Positions 1 through 11,300 of a DNA stretch of 64,000 nt are shown here, piece by piece. A program made the translations under genes and the position numbers. The stretch's first letter is position 1. Every line of letters begins with the position of its first letter. Source of the stretch: Plectrocnemia conspersa (Eukaryota; Arthropoda; Insecta; Trichoptera; Polycentropodidae). Location: contig VTFK01000051.1 in the NCBI GenBank assembly GCA_009617715.1, forward strand, positions 315,001 to 379,000, in the 5' to 3' direction. The notes beneath the pieces were generated by a model. That model had not been told where the DNA came from. It ran no database searches and was given only the letters and a program-made list of their open reading frames with translations.

Positions 1-1000
1 TTTCCATATTTATTATCGTTTCTCCGAATAGGATTAATTATTGTTTTATTGTTTCCATATCATATTCGGATCATTCTTTATTTCATCTATCGACATTTCA
101 TACCATTTTTTTCACTTTTCATTTATAACTTTATTTTCTATTCGTTTTGTTTTTATTATTTGAAATATTTTATATGATTCATCTCTTCCCTTTAAATTAA
201 AGCATTAACATAATTATTAAACCACGGTTTTGTGTTGAATCGATATTCTGTTCTAAAATTACATTAACTTTTTATTTTACTATCCACAATATTCTAAAAA
301 AAAAAATATGACCAAAAAAGCACGTCAAGTTCAATTGATCATCATAATTATACCGGTAGAGTCCAATACGATTCTCACAAATAGGTTTTAAGGGCAATAA
401 GATGTATTACTTTACAGTTTTATGACGTAAGCATAAAGTGATCTGAAAAAAACTACTAAAATTGAGGACAAACAACTCTGGATTTTGCACCACGATGATA
501 CTTTATATAATTTGTAATATGTTTTCTAAATGAAAATGAAAGAAGACACCCAAATTGGTTACCATTTTTGTGTTTTTGTTTTAGAATATGTCATGGAATG
601 ACATTTTTAATACTAAAAAATAATAGATTTTCAACATCAAATCGAATATTTTTATAATCCTCAATGGATACCTTAACGTCATCGGAAAAATAAGAATTTG
701 GAATTTAATAAGCCGAGATTAGGACCTTGTGGAGTTTTTGATGTGGCAATGACGATTTGGAAAGTATGATTAAAAAATTTAATCAATTTATAGGAAAACC
801 CAATCAAAACTATTTTATTTTATTCAAAAATTAGGGCAAACTTTGTCTAAATTACATATGTATTTTTATGTCTTTATCAATGACATGTCATTCATAGAGA
901 GTATGAACATAGGACCTAAATTGGATTCTTGCAATTGTACTGAAGATCGAAATGTTTTTGAAAATTTCAAGTTTTATAGATTAGTTATATTAATTATTAA
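1..1000. other. AT-rich non-coding DNA
   Basis: No reading frame with coding character and no repeat ends are seen. If the minus-strand gene continues leftward, this is intron downstream of the exon at 1013-1069, and the next exon lies outside the window. Confidence 0.5.
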
Positions 1001-1012
1001 TCAGATACTCAC

Positions 1013-1069
1013 ATCTGCAGATCCGACGGCCCGAGCGGCGACTCCGCGTTGCCGTTGAGGTTCTCGCGC
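1013..1069 (-). CDS. internal coding exon of unidentified minus-strand gene
   Basis: A 57-bp exon on the minus strand. The acceptor is a T-rich tract followed by gatccgcag at 1070-1078, and the donor is GTGAGT at 1012-1007. Read as 1+54+2 nt, it encodes 18 full codons, RENLNGNAESPLGPSDLQ. Its first base completes an AGG codon begun by the last two bases of exon 2994-3165, so the joined product reads FTDNRRRENLNG. The frame is hydrophilic and balanced, while the other two frames are arginine-rich or low in character. It leaves phase 2 for a further exon beyond the left edge. The product is not recognised. The phase agreement plus two good splice sites makes a real exon likely; expression evidence would settle it. 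Confidence 0.6.
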
Positions 1070-1470
1070 CTGCGGATCAAAAAAAGAAAAATTTGAGTCA
1101 CGAGCCATTTCAGTCGGTGTTACCAGCCCGAAAAAGCGCAGACGTTGTTTATAAACACTCGGCCAGCGCGAGCGGCGTGAGTCATCGCCGTGGAGATCGA
1201 TAGGCCGGCGCCGCGACGCCTCCCCCGCCCCTGCCACCCGTCGGGCGCTTCCGAGACGACACACACGCGATTCGGAATCGACGAGGAAAAATCCGCATTG
1301 TGACGGAATAGGACCGCTCGTTAAAAAAAATTCTAATCAATTCGATGTAACGAGCGTTTGATGCGTAGCGTTGGACGTGCGTATCTTTTGACGTTCATCG
1401 CGGATCGAGGCGCGCGCGTTGACCCAGGTTTGGTCGCCCGGTGCGCGATGACCCGTCAACTTTGGGGGAG
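1070..1470. promoter_or_regulatory. GC-rich, CpG-rich segment beside the exon at 1013
   Basis: This segment stands out from AT-rich flanks by its many CG dinucleotides. It contains a plus-strand initiator-like TCAGTC (A at 1112) with AGACGT at +29 to +34, a DPE-like motif one base off the usual +28. On the minus strand it is intron upstream of the small exon. It may be an internal promoter or enhancer, or simply unmethylated gene-proximal DNA. The function is inferred from composition only. Confidence 0.3.
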
Positions 1471-2993
1471 TTGCACAATGTTTTAGAGCGCATTTCGAGG
1501 GATTCGTCAACAAGTTGACACACTTAACTGAGACATTTAACCATTTTTTAGCACTTCTTTAAATTCATTTTTAGTTAGTTATTAAAACACAGGTTATTTA
1601 AAATGCGTCAAAATGATTAAAATAGTAAGGTGACCAGATTTTGAAAATTTCAAAGGACACTAAAAATAAGTTTAAAAAAAACATTTTGCACAAAAAAAGA
1701 GCGCAAAAAAGTATTTTTTTAATTTTGAGGATAATCTTCTTCAACTGAGGACGTCTTACCTTACCTTAAAAACAGAAGTAAAACAATTCAAACTGATTAT
1801 ATTTTTTTTTATGTTGAAAGTTTAGAAATTTTGGCCCTTGTCAAGCTGGGCTAAAATACAAGTGTTTCTTGGTCCCTATGTCATAAAGGAGCAAAAATAA
1901 TGTTCTAATTCACTTATTGTAATTATTTTATTTTTTTCATTTGTTGTCTCTAATAAATATTTGAATTAATTATTTACAGTCGAAGCAACGTCTAGCGTTT
2001 GGCCTCCGTTCACAAATCCCACTCTGATTCTCCTTCTTACCAGTGGGTCGGGCCTATTTATACGGTTACATAAAAATTGAGAAATATCCTACGATAACAT
2101 AAACAATAATATAATAATATATATAAAAGGATATTTAAGTGATAACATTATCTGTATATTTATAACACCTAGAACCCAGATAACGTTTAAAGTCGCACGA
2201 AGAAAAAGCCACCGAATTCTCCTCGAGGAGAGAAGCTAAACAACACCTAAACCTTTTATAACTTAAGACTAGAAAATTAGAAAAATCATCGAGACTTTTA
2301 ATCACTTAATTGTGAAACAATTGGGTTTCTCAAGCTCTACAATTAGTGGCTAACAATTAAAAACCAGAGTAATTTGTAATAACCATTGAAGCAAAAAATG
2401 TGCTATATTGACAAAAAAAACTCGAGAAACTTTAAGCGGATATAAGAGAATTTTAATCGAAATTTTAATATAGCCTAACATTTTTGCATGCAAAAACCTT
2501 TTCCGTGCCCATAAATATATTCAAGCAATTAGGGTTACCGGTCCGTCTGGCGTCCTTGCGCTATTTCCCCTTGCCTTATTATAATACTTCATACGCAAAC
2601 ACAAGGCGTTATAAAACGCCTGTTTGTTTTTTTGTTGTTTTCTATCTCAAAAAGGCAATCTTGGCCTACGTTTTTTTTATCAAGATCAGATTAAAATGTT
2701 TACCTCCTTCTTTTTTTTCGACAATTTGATTTTGTTGGAACTGAAATATGCATAATTTCACATAATTAATTAGCACTCTTGAGCATAACGTGAGTCAAAA
2801 CTGTGTGATTTTAATTGGACACAAGGCCATTTTTTTGTTTTGGATTGAGTTGATGATATAATTTGCGGACATGATTGAATTGAAGACACTATATTTCGAC
2901 CATTAGTCTAGGTATAATGCACTTGATGGAGAAGAATCTACAGATAGTTCAAGTTGTGGACCTTAAAGAGTGGGAGTGTAGCAAGATGTTTAC
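1471..2993. other. intron-like AT-rich stretch
   Basis: This lies between the two minus-strand exons and has no convincing coding frame. Near 1628 the sequence ggtgaccagattttg resembles one end of a hAT-type short element, but I found no matching opposite end. The open frame at 2484-2729 is low complexity and unsupported. Confidence 0.4.
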
Positions 2994-3165
2994 CTTCTAT
3001 TGTCCGTGAAGTCATCGGGATCGTACCCATCCTTCGTTCCTATGAGCGGCAAGGTCCTCGGCGTGACCCCGTAAAGGGCGAGGGCCGCGTTTCTGTTGAG
3101 GGCATCGTCCAACCTCGCCGGATCCAGATGGTAGTTGGGGTTCTCGTAGGACAGCAAACCGTTCT
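2994..3165 (-). CDS. coding exon with NPxY motif, unidentified gene
   Basis: A 172-bp minus-strand exon. The acceptor ends in ctctttgcag (AG at 3167-3166) and the donor is AATAGAAG|GTAAAC (GT at 2993-2992). In phase 2+168+2 it encodes 56 codons, beginning NGLLSYENPNYHLDPARL and ending with DGYDPDDFTDNR. YENPNY fits the NPxY class, which in many receptors' cytoplasmic tails binds PTB-domain adaptors or acts as an endocytic signal (family knowledge). Acidic GYDPDDF follows. It therefore looks like part of a cytoplasmic tail or an adaptor-binding region, but I do not recognise the protein. It splices in phase to exon 1013-1069 and accepts phase-1 donors at 5813 and 27157. Confidence 0.72.
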
Positions 3166-4324
3166 CTGCAAAGAGACGAACATTCGGTAAGTACACAGAT
3201 GACAAAGAATAATGATAATCTAATCGCGTTCCGCCCACTAGGATGTTGCGCCAGATGCCTGATGGTATTTATATTATAATCTGCGGTTCGATTTCACGGA
3301 ACGTCTAATTCGGGCGATCCAGATGGTAATTGTATACAAGCGCCTAGAAAGGGGCACAATAATTGAAAATGCAAAGAAGCGAACGTCGTTTTTTTTTTTG
3401 GACAAGTGGAGCGAACGAGCGAAAGCGAATTAGCGGAAAATAAATGTACGAGGCGTGATTAGACATTGAAGAGAATGTATTATGTTACTATAGATAAAGA
3501 ATAAGTGGAGTGATCGCATCCGTTATTTTGATGGTCGATGTTAAACTGAGCGACGGAATCAATTATCAATTTTTAAGAATGTATTCTATCAGCGACTTAT
3601 TCAAACATAAAAAAATGTGTCTGGCAAGCTTCTTAAGAAACTAGATGGCTCTTGAAATGAGAGCATTTTCGAGTGCTGACGTCCTGGCCGCAGCGGATAA
3701 GAACGAGGGACGCAATCGCAGTCATCTTTATGCAATAAATTGTCCTAACACTTGTAGCAAAAGTACATTACATGGATATTTGAGAAATTTCATCTGAATC
3801 CTTCCTAACAGCAAGACGTTCTTCGCTTCGTTAAGATTCCAGACAATGAAACCGTATTCAAAAAAGCTACGAACTAAAGAATGAATCTCAAAACATGCAT
3901 ATGTTGAGTTTGCTTATATTATTCTCAGCGATTCTTATATTCTGCAATATGCAAAATATGATATTTCTCGCGACATATAATTTATCTATAGCCCATTGAT
4001 TCCATTTTCAAGGTTTCAGTACTATAAGCTTAAACTATTGTTAACTTTAGTATAATATTTATTTAGATAAAATACATGCTGTCCGAACAGGGGGACGGCT
4101 GGACCCCAAAGAATTATTACAAATCTTTTTTTGACAAAAAAACAAATAAATGGCAAAATTTGTTATATGCATTCGTGTAATTATTATACACGTAGAGAAC
4201 GGAGATTTAAGGTGACTAATACAAGAAAGACGATGACCGGATTACTGCGCAAACAAAAATTGCGCATACATCTAAACATATGTGATTGTTTGATTGTCAA
4301 ATATATTTTACTTTAATTCTAACC
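3166..4324. other. intron-like sequence, no gene seen
   Basis: The first few hundred bases upstream of the exon have near-average GC and no repeat ends. The rest becomes AT-rich. No coding frame or RNA gene is supported. The frame at 4131-4316 has no coding features. Confidence 0.4.
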
Positions 4325-4555
4325 GCTTTATCCTTTTCTCTATTTTTAAGTAAAAATTTGTGTAATTATAAAAGTATATCATACCAATGTAAATTATTAA
4401 TATAAATGTAAAATATTTTTAAATTACAATTATATCTACATATTTTATATATACAAACATTATTTTTTTATATAGATATATTGATCTATTCCTAAATATA
4501 AATATTATATTGATCATCTATGACCAGAATTTTTGATTTATGAAATTTTCGTTTG
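4325..4555 (+). repeat. interspersed repeat, copy 1 (second copy 12835-13050)
   Basis: This segment aligns by eye with 12835-13050 in the same orientation. Shared landmarks in order are a run ending in aaatttgtgtaattata, then atcatacca, then gacattatttttttatat-type tracts, and finally a gaaattttcg-like end. The second copy lies inside the 12.6-14.5 kb element, so this may be a fragment of the same non-autonomous family. No coding capacity. Confidence 0.6.
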
Positions 4556-4740
4556 CATAACAATGACCGAACCATGAAAGACCTGGGTTCGAATCCCTTT
4601 TAAACTATACTATTTTTTAATTTCAATCTTATCTGAAAAATCGTAGTGATTATTACATTATTATACATCCGATCGATCATCACAGATTAGGGTTTCCTAG
4701 ATTTTCCTAATCTTACGGATGTATATCGTGACTAAGAAGT
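4545..4740 (+). repeat. SINE-like remnant with pol III B box
   Basis: At 4586-4596 there is GGTTCGAATCC, an exact pol III B-box / T-loop consensus, preceded by acctg as in a T-arm. No clear A box or anticodon arm is visible upstream, so this is not a tRNA gene. Downstream, cacagattagg...cctagattttcc at about 4680-4715 recurs inverted at 34998-35040, so the unit is interspersed. A tRNA-derived SINE or 3' half of a tRNA pseudogene is the likely source. Confidence 0.45.
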
Positions 4741-5813
4741 TAAAATTAAATCGAGCTAGGTCGTACTTAGTGACACATTTTAATTGTCAACTGTAATGAT
4801 AGTTTATTATTAAATAAAATATATGTCATAATACAATGTAAAAATTACAATTTATTATTAACAGGTGATCTATAAATTCAATATATTTTATTATTTTATA
4901 TGAATTGTTTTTAACTTACATTTATATATTTTAAATCGTATATTACACATAAAATAGTTGATTATTATCTACTTTATTTGTAAGTAATGTTGATATTTTA
5001 TGAAAATAATAGAGTAGATGTTATTCTCCTGGTATAAATTTGTGTTTGCTAAATATTTATTATAAATAAGTGCTATAAATAAGCACTACTAAGATACTAA
5101 TGAATACATGATTTTTACCATGTAAATAATTAAATATATTCTACATTAAATTTAAAAACATATAGTTTGTTACTAACGAGTTTTTAAAAATTTTCTTAGT
5201 TATTCTTTAGGATGCTGCTAAAACATTGCCACCCTTTACACTGATATATATGTATATATAATTCATACTATATGTATATAACATTGATTGCCATCCGAAT
5301 CTAATGAAGACGTTAAACTTTATTTTACATATGTATCTACTATCGAGATTGTACATAAAAGTATCAATTAATGTGATATGAAATGCAATAAAAAAAACCT
5401 GAATAGATAGTGATACATGAAATGTTTTTAAAGAGAAAGAAGCAGTTCATATCTGCTTTCTACATATGTTAAATCTAATAAACTGTCATAAAAATTCAGT
5501 ACTGTTGAAAAGTTTTTACACCAAGCTTTCTAAATAAATAGCAATTATTAGTCATAAAAGCGATTAAAATAAACATTAAATGTATGTTTGTCCAGCTTCG
5601 AGTGGTTGTTTTAATTTACCATATTCAGTAATGTATTTGCTAAGTCTGACTAATGAGTTGTATTCGGTATTAAATCCGTAAAGTACACTCGGCAGCTTAG
5701 TCATCTCCTAAAGAAGCAGAAATGCAGCGCGTGCCTAATTCTGGCGGAATGTAAATAGTCGGTGAGCGTTTGTTTGTTAGAAGTTAGAGCTAGCGACGCG
5801 TCTCTATACTCAC
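4741..5813. other. AT-rich intron-like sequence
   Basis: No coding frame, repeat ends or RNA gene that I can support. Composition becomes more balanced from about 5590 toward the GC-rich exon candidate at 5814. Confidence 0.4.
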
Positions 5814-5988
5814 TGGTGGTCTGGTGAAATACCATGACGAGGGCGTGCAGAAGCAGCAGCGGCTCCGCCAGTGAAGGGATGATTCACAACGTCAGAAGCA
5901 CCAGGGCGGCCACTAGGGCGGCGATCTGCAGGGCGGTCGGCATGTATGCCACCACCCGAGAAATCACTGTTTTGTTCACTGTCCAAAG
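5814..5988 (-). CDS. candidate alternative first exon, hydrophobic, with in-frame TGA
   Basis: This minus-strand segment ends in CCACCA|GTGAGTATAG (GT at 5813-5812) and leaves phase 1, which matches exon 2994-3165 (junction codon AAG). In that frame it is open from 5988 except for one TGA at 5886-5884. Before the TGA comes MPTALQIAALVAALVLLTL (ATG at 5943), typical of a signal peptide or membrane segment. After it comes another hydrophobic run, IIPSLAEPLLLLHALV, then MVFHQTT (ATG at 5835). A short isoform could start at 5835 with the upstream peptide as a uORF; readthrough, a sequence error or a decayed exon are alternatives. The GC-rich flank to about 6120 could be its promoter and 5' UTR. 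Confidence 0.42.
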
Positions 5989-6130
5989 TCACACTACTGT
6001 ACTCAGCTAGTCGCCTTCGTCACTTGCAGACTGGAAGAGAACACAACTCGAGCGAGTCAGGAGACGGAGTGCGAGAAAGCAGCGGCGTGCATCCAAGATT
6101 AGCGGGGGCGGTCGACACAGTCGAATTTTT
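5989..6130 (-). promoter_or_regulatory. GC-rich upstream flank / putative 5' UTR
   Basis: CpG-rich sequence immediately upstream, on the minus strand, of the hydrophobic exon candidate. No TATA box and no clean Inr+DPE pair were found. Position and composition suggest a promoter or untranslated leader; this is inference. Confidence 0.3.
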
Positions 6131-6639
6131 TTCGGATAAGACTTTTATGTAACGTCCCGTCGCGCTACGCTTCTCGTCGGTTGCGTCGCTACTCTTTTAA
6201 TTTCCGCCTTTTGGCAACATTGACGACTTGTGCGGTTTCGCAAAAGACAGTGCCTTCCAGAAAAGTCGAGCAGAATGTGTTTTATTCGTCACAGGGAATT
6301 TTGCTTTGTAATTCTAGCACGCTACTACTAAGATATTATAAAGACCGGTTTTTTAGTCTTAAAATAACGAGAAATTCTTAAGCCGCGCATCATGAAATTT
6401 TTAATTTTCATTATAAAATTGCCATTTTTATTACTAAAAACACATAGTACATTCATCTTATTTTTTTCATATAATAAATTGTTTTTACTATTTTTAATAA
6501 AATATCAATGTTTGGTTGCGCACACAAATTTATTAGGATTGTAAATTTTGCCACGTCCCTCATATTTTTAAATACTTAGACTTTTTTCTTCTAAATATGA
6601 AATTTAATAATAAAAACAATGGACGACTTTCCAACCTCT

Positions 6640-7326
6640 AAAAATAAATTTTAAAAGTAGCAAAAGCCGATTTATAAGATTTCGGCAGCCAAAGGGTTTC
6701 ATTTAGAACGTGTGTCTCCTGGAAATAGTATTAGTCAAAATTCTCAAATGAGTCATTATCCACTGAAGCACATTAAAAATGTATAAAAAAATTTCTTTAA
6801 TTTTTGCATAATAGCAAAAAATATGGTATTTCGGCAACGAAAGGGTTAATAGCAGCTGTTTTTATGCAAAAATCATAAAAAAATACCAGTAACATTCATT
6901 TTTATAAATACTAAAAACACTATAAATAAAAAGGCAGGTGCTTTCAACTTTTAAACGTTAAAAATAAATATTTTGATTTTTTTATATAAAATTAGTGGTT
7001 CAAGTTTTTTTTGTTATCAGTTATATTTTTAGTTTTAAAGGCTCTATTATTAAAAAATAATCATCAGTTAAAAAACAGTTTTGTAGGGTATGAAAATTGA
7101 TCCTCAATTCAAATATCAAAATAAAGGAAAAAGTAAATTGTGGTCTGGTACTAAATAAAAAACTGTGTTCAAACCAATTTTCTAACGTGTGCTCAAATTT
7201 TTATTTTTTTATGCACATCCCTTTTGAGATTACTATAAAAATATGTTTAGAAAAAACGTCAATTACCTTTGAAGCTGATTATTTTTTCAATGCTGATATA
7301 TCAGATTTCGGCAAGCAAAGGGTTAA
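6640..7326 (+). mobile_element. piggyBac-type terminal repeats, nested or tandem remnants
   Basis: Three sites in the same orientation read atttcggca(a/g)-x-aaaggg: ending at 6696, at 6845 (followed by TTAA 6846-6849) and at 7322 (followed by TTAA 7323-7326). TTAA targets and CCC...GGG ends define piggyBac elements, and the same end closes the short element at 40368-40553. No matching left end with ttaaccctttg is visible near these, so they look like right-end fragments of related non-autonomous copies. The open frame at 7097-7480 spans the last end and is probably fortuitous. Confidence 0.5.
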
Positions 7327-9310
7327 TTACATGGAGGATAGTATAATGCCATTTAAAATTGATAAGCCTCGGATTAAGTATCACTCAAATACTCCCGAAG
7401 AGTCTAAATTACATAAGGTGATCAAATTTCTTAAGCTTCTAAGCTTTGTATTGACCAAGGACCAAGGACTAAAATATTAAGTTTAACATAGCAAAAATAT
7501 TTTTTTAGCTTTTTTCAGAGTTGATTTTCTATATTATAAATAAGTGCCACGCAGTGATATATTCTTGAATTTTCATTAAAAAAAATATTTTTTTAGTTAA
7601 AGAAAATGATACGAAACATTTATTTGCGCAGAGAAAAATCTTTATTTAGCTGATCAGCGAGAAGTTCTTAGATTTAAAAATATAGAGTCGTGAGTGCGAT
7701 AATATGAGCGAGAAGACTATTTTGCATAATCTTCAACGCGGCCCAGCTCCTTTCTGGTGTATTTATCATTAACATAAAAATGTAAGTTTTGTTATTACGC
7801 TATCGTTTATGCGAAATTATACAAAATAACAAAAAAAACTATTAGAGTCATCTAGGCGTGATCGTGTCTACAAATACTAAGATTATCTAGACCCAAAATT
7901 TACGAATAATAATGTTTGATGTTCATTTATCAAGGTCTGGTGCGTCACAGCCGTCCTTGTTAATGGAGGTAAGATTGTTCCAAATTTGGCATGACATTAT
8001 TACAGTTTGACGTGTTTAGAACACGGCAACTCTATTTTGAGCGATTTAATTAATGAGTTATCTTAATATACTGTTAAGTAACGTCACATTCTATTAAAAT
8101 ATTATAATGCTCCACCTTTGTCTTCCATACAAAAATATTCACATCATTCATTGTCTTTAAACAATGTCAAATTGCTCAACAGAGAAATTTAAATTATATA
8201 AAAATATAATTTAATACAAGATATACATCGCCTTTCTCACAAATTTTCAGATCTTTTTTATACTGCAATGAAGAGTGGTAATTTAAGTATGTATATATAA
8301 TAATTACGTGTGATTTACTCCAAAGTTAATGGAGGTGTATGTATATGGATAAAACTCTCCTCTGCGAATGTAATTGTAGCTGTAAAACTAGCATTTTTTA
8401 GAAAGAATAATTAAAAAACAGTTTCATCGCCTTTAAGAAGTGAGTAATTTTAGTGAAGAGTATTTAGAAACTTTTCAAGAACACTAGTGTATGAATTATT
8501 CATAAGCTCATTACATGATTTGTAACAGGGGAAATTGTGCCTTTATATGAACACGAGACTGCCAAATACTAGGACGATTTAGGCGAATGCTATGATGAAC
8601 TGAAACAATTTATGTGGGATGGTGCATATTTTTTTTTATATAATTCAACATTTCGAGTGAATTTTTAATAATAAGACACGTTTAAAACAATTTTTTTGTA
8701 CACATGCCTACATGGCGTATTGAGTAAAACTGTAAAATCACGATAAATATAAATATCTGGTGAATACGGTGGCTACAGAACTCATTCTGTGGCTCACGAA
8801 CAGTGATCCATACGTCAACTAGGTGGTACTGGTCGACGATAGATTAATCTTCTCGTCGACCGACCTCGTAATTAAAAGCATGTTTATTATTATGCTCGAT
8901 ATGAAAATATAATTATCTTAGTTAAAAATCTTTTATGTTTAAAAAACGACATATACTCTAATTTCACTGTGCATAAATAATAATCCATATTATAATTTTT
9001 TTAATTTGTGATTTTTAAGTCAGAAAATTCCATTAAAATATATTCATATATATTTGTATTTTAATTCTGCAGATCGAATCGATCGTGATCCAAAATACTT
9101 TTCAACTGCCAAGAGATGTTTTAACCTCACTGACACTCAATTCACTTGTGTAAAAATAAATGTTGATTTTTTTGGGACATGCCCGTTACAAATTTATGTC
9201 AAGCGGGAAACTTATAACCGATCGTCCTTATACTGTTGGCTTTCGTACTGACTGAGCTTATGTATAATTTTACGTAAACTATGACGATTCAAGTCGTAAG
9301 AAGAAGAAAA
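7327..9310. other. no gene seen
   Basis: Mostly AT-rich. Landmarks are limited to a short GC-richer piece near 8760-8870. I see no intact frame, no paired repeat ends and no RNA gene. Confidence 0.4.
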
Positions 9311-9314
9311 TACG

Positions 9315-9560
9315 ATATGTACATTTAAATAAATACTTCGTTTGTGCATTTCAATAATAAAAAATACCATTAAATAAATATAAACACTTAGATTGAGCAA
9401 CATTTTATTTTTAGTGTGCATTAAAATATTAAAAATGAGCATTAAATTATATTCATACTATTGAAAATAAAGCTTCACTGTAACAGTTGCAAAATGTCCT
9501 ATTGCTGTTCAAACGCAAACCTAACCTAATGAAAGTTCTAAGACTAATTAAGCAATATTT
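9315..9560 (+). repeat. interspersed AT-rich repeat, partial copy of 13870-14135
   Basis: It shares ordered landmarks with 13870-14135: gtttaaataaatac-type start, gtgtgcattaaaata, actattgaaaata, cttcactgt-ac, gtt-gcaaa-gtcc, then gctgttcaaac-caaacctaa. This is the left half of the foldback unit at 14060-14206, lacking the right arm. Non-coding. Confidence 0.55.
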
Positions 9561-10074
9561 ATATAATATCCTAATTATAAAATATATTAATATTTCTTAA
9601 ATCTACAATTTTATTAGTATATATATTGACAAAAAAATATTAGTGCACACTACAAATAAAATATGGCATAATTTAATATTTTTTATTAAAAATGTTTTTT
9701 TAAATACTTTTTTTTAATATTTTAATGCATAAATCAATCATTTTAAAACACATTACAAATAAAATATTGCACAATCTAATATATGTATTGCGTAAACTAC
9801 ACCAACGCTAATGCATGTCTTATTTATTTTAATGTCATGTCATGAAGACGTCGCAAGTGCTATAAAACATTTTGCTGCTAAATATGAAGCGAGGCTCTAA
9901 CAGCACGTCAACATCGAGGCAGCACACTCCTCAATGTGGACAACTTGAAAAGACTGCTGGAGAGGAAAATTTGATTATTTATTTATATTGTACTTCTACA
10001 TACCTTACCAACAAATTTATTGAAGAAAGAAATTATTCGTCAGTATGTATGAAAAAGCAGATAACTGGTTTATA

Positions 10075-10629
10075 AAGGGTGTTTTTTTAGAAGTACAGAA
10101 CTTTAAAATCGTGTCGGCGCCGTCACAGTGGAAACGCCCAGTTATCTAGCGGTATAACAATATTACGAATGATGCATAACTAAACCAAATGTTGACCAAT
10201 AGGAGCGCAAAATCAATTATCACTTCGTAAAAGTAAAAAATCCACGTCAAAAGCAATAAAATCATGCCGTCGCGGTGGGAGCATTCCCATTACGACGGCG
10301 CCTCAATACTACGCTCTACAGCAGAAACAACTTCTTCGGTGCAAACTGTGCGGATGCGTATTATCAATGCGTGGTGCGAAAACGATTCATGATTATTCGA
10401 ATTATTTGCTCGGATGAACGTTTATGTCGACCGTAAAATGGACGTAACGCACGGTAATATGAACCACGATTTTTGAAATAAGTTTGCACAATTTTCAAGC
10501 GTTGTTTTGATATAAGTCTATTCTTTGTAAAATGGCAAACCAAACTGAGCACAATCAGCTGTCAGCTACAAAGCTGTTAAAGGCTGTTGCTGGAAAAGGT
10601 GTTGTCAATTCGAGAAAAAAAAACACCTT
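10075..10629 (-). mobile_element. internally deleted mariner/Tc1-like element
   Basis: Bounded by TA at 10073-10074 and 10630-10631, with inverted ends aagggtgtttttttagaag (left) and aaggtgttttttttt (right, minus strand). On the minus strand it retains the transposase N-terminal helix-turn-helix region (LKIVQTYFKNRGSYYRAL..., 10364-10552), close to the relict at 20960-22174. Most of the catalytic region is missing. The piece 10181-10285 belongs to another repeat family, with landmarks ccacgtcaaaagcaataaaa and atgttgaccaatagg that are also seen at 31.7 and 58.6 kb. The element is therefore a deletion derivative with an insertion, or a chimeric MITE. Confidence 0.75.
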
Positions 10630-10639
10630 TACAGTCTTA

Positions 10640-11300
10640 AAGTAAGCTGTCTTTGGTTGATCGATATTTAGATAACTCTGCCAGTCGACTCAGTTCCTTC
10701 CTGAAAAGTTTGACTCATCGTTTAGCAAAGAGTGCCCTAATCGATATCACAACTTCGACGAACTCGATTCGTAGCAAATTTTCCAGCGACGAATGCCCAG
10801 ATTCGGAATCAATTCCGCGAATCGCGATACCGCGTAATTTATTCTTCACCCGGGGCGAACTCGACGCATTACTTCTAATTACGAGCCAAAAAGGGCGCAA
10901 TTAACGGGGATGCGAAAAGTGCGAGTTTCGAAAACCTCTTACGGGCGACGAAAGGGACGAACTTTTTCGACCCCGGAATTAATTAATTCCTCTGCCACCG
11001 AGTTTCGGTCAAAGGGCCCGGCGGCAATCGAGTCATTATGCAAAATATCGCTCGTCAATTAGCCGAGCCGGTTTTTAAGAGTCAGAGGGCGCGTGAAGGG
11101 TTGGGGAGCGAACGTTTAAAAATGCAAGACACCAGATGAAGTAAAGAGCGGAGACACCGCCGCCTGGCTTGGCTCGTATCGATCTCATCGCGACAGCCAG
11201 CAGTACTTATATTACACTCGTGTCGTTTGAAAACAAAAACTTTTTCACATGTACTTGTTTCGGCTTTCACGAACAGACTTTCTATCGTCGCTTCGCACGT
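10640..11300. other. single-copy, CpG-richer intergenic or intronic segment
   Basis: Composition is closer to balanced than its flanks, with many CG dinucleotides and homeodomain-type cores (caatta at 11057-11062, attatgc near 11035). The open frame at 10653-10904 has no recognisable domain and the opposite strand is open too, so I do not call it coding. Such islands often are conserved regulatory DNA. Nothing here proves it. Confidence 0.3.

Noticed and set aside
1112..1145. Plus-strand Inr + DPE at 1112
   Set aside because: The DPE-like AGACGT is at +29, one base off, and DPE function is strict in spacing.
2994..3165. Assignment to a receptor tyrosine kinase tail because of NPNY
   Set aside because: NPxY is too short and widespread, and no kinase motif follows.
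4584..4597. tRNA gene suggested by an exact B box
   Set aside because: No A box, anticodon stem or acceptor stem could be folded around it.
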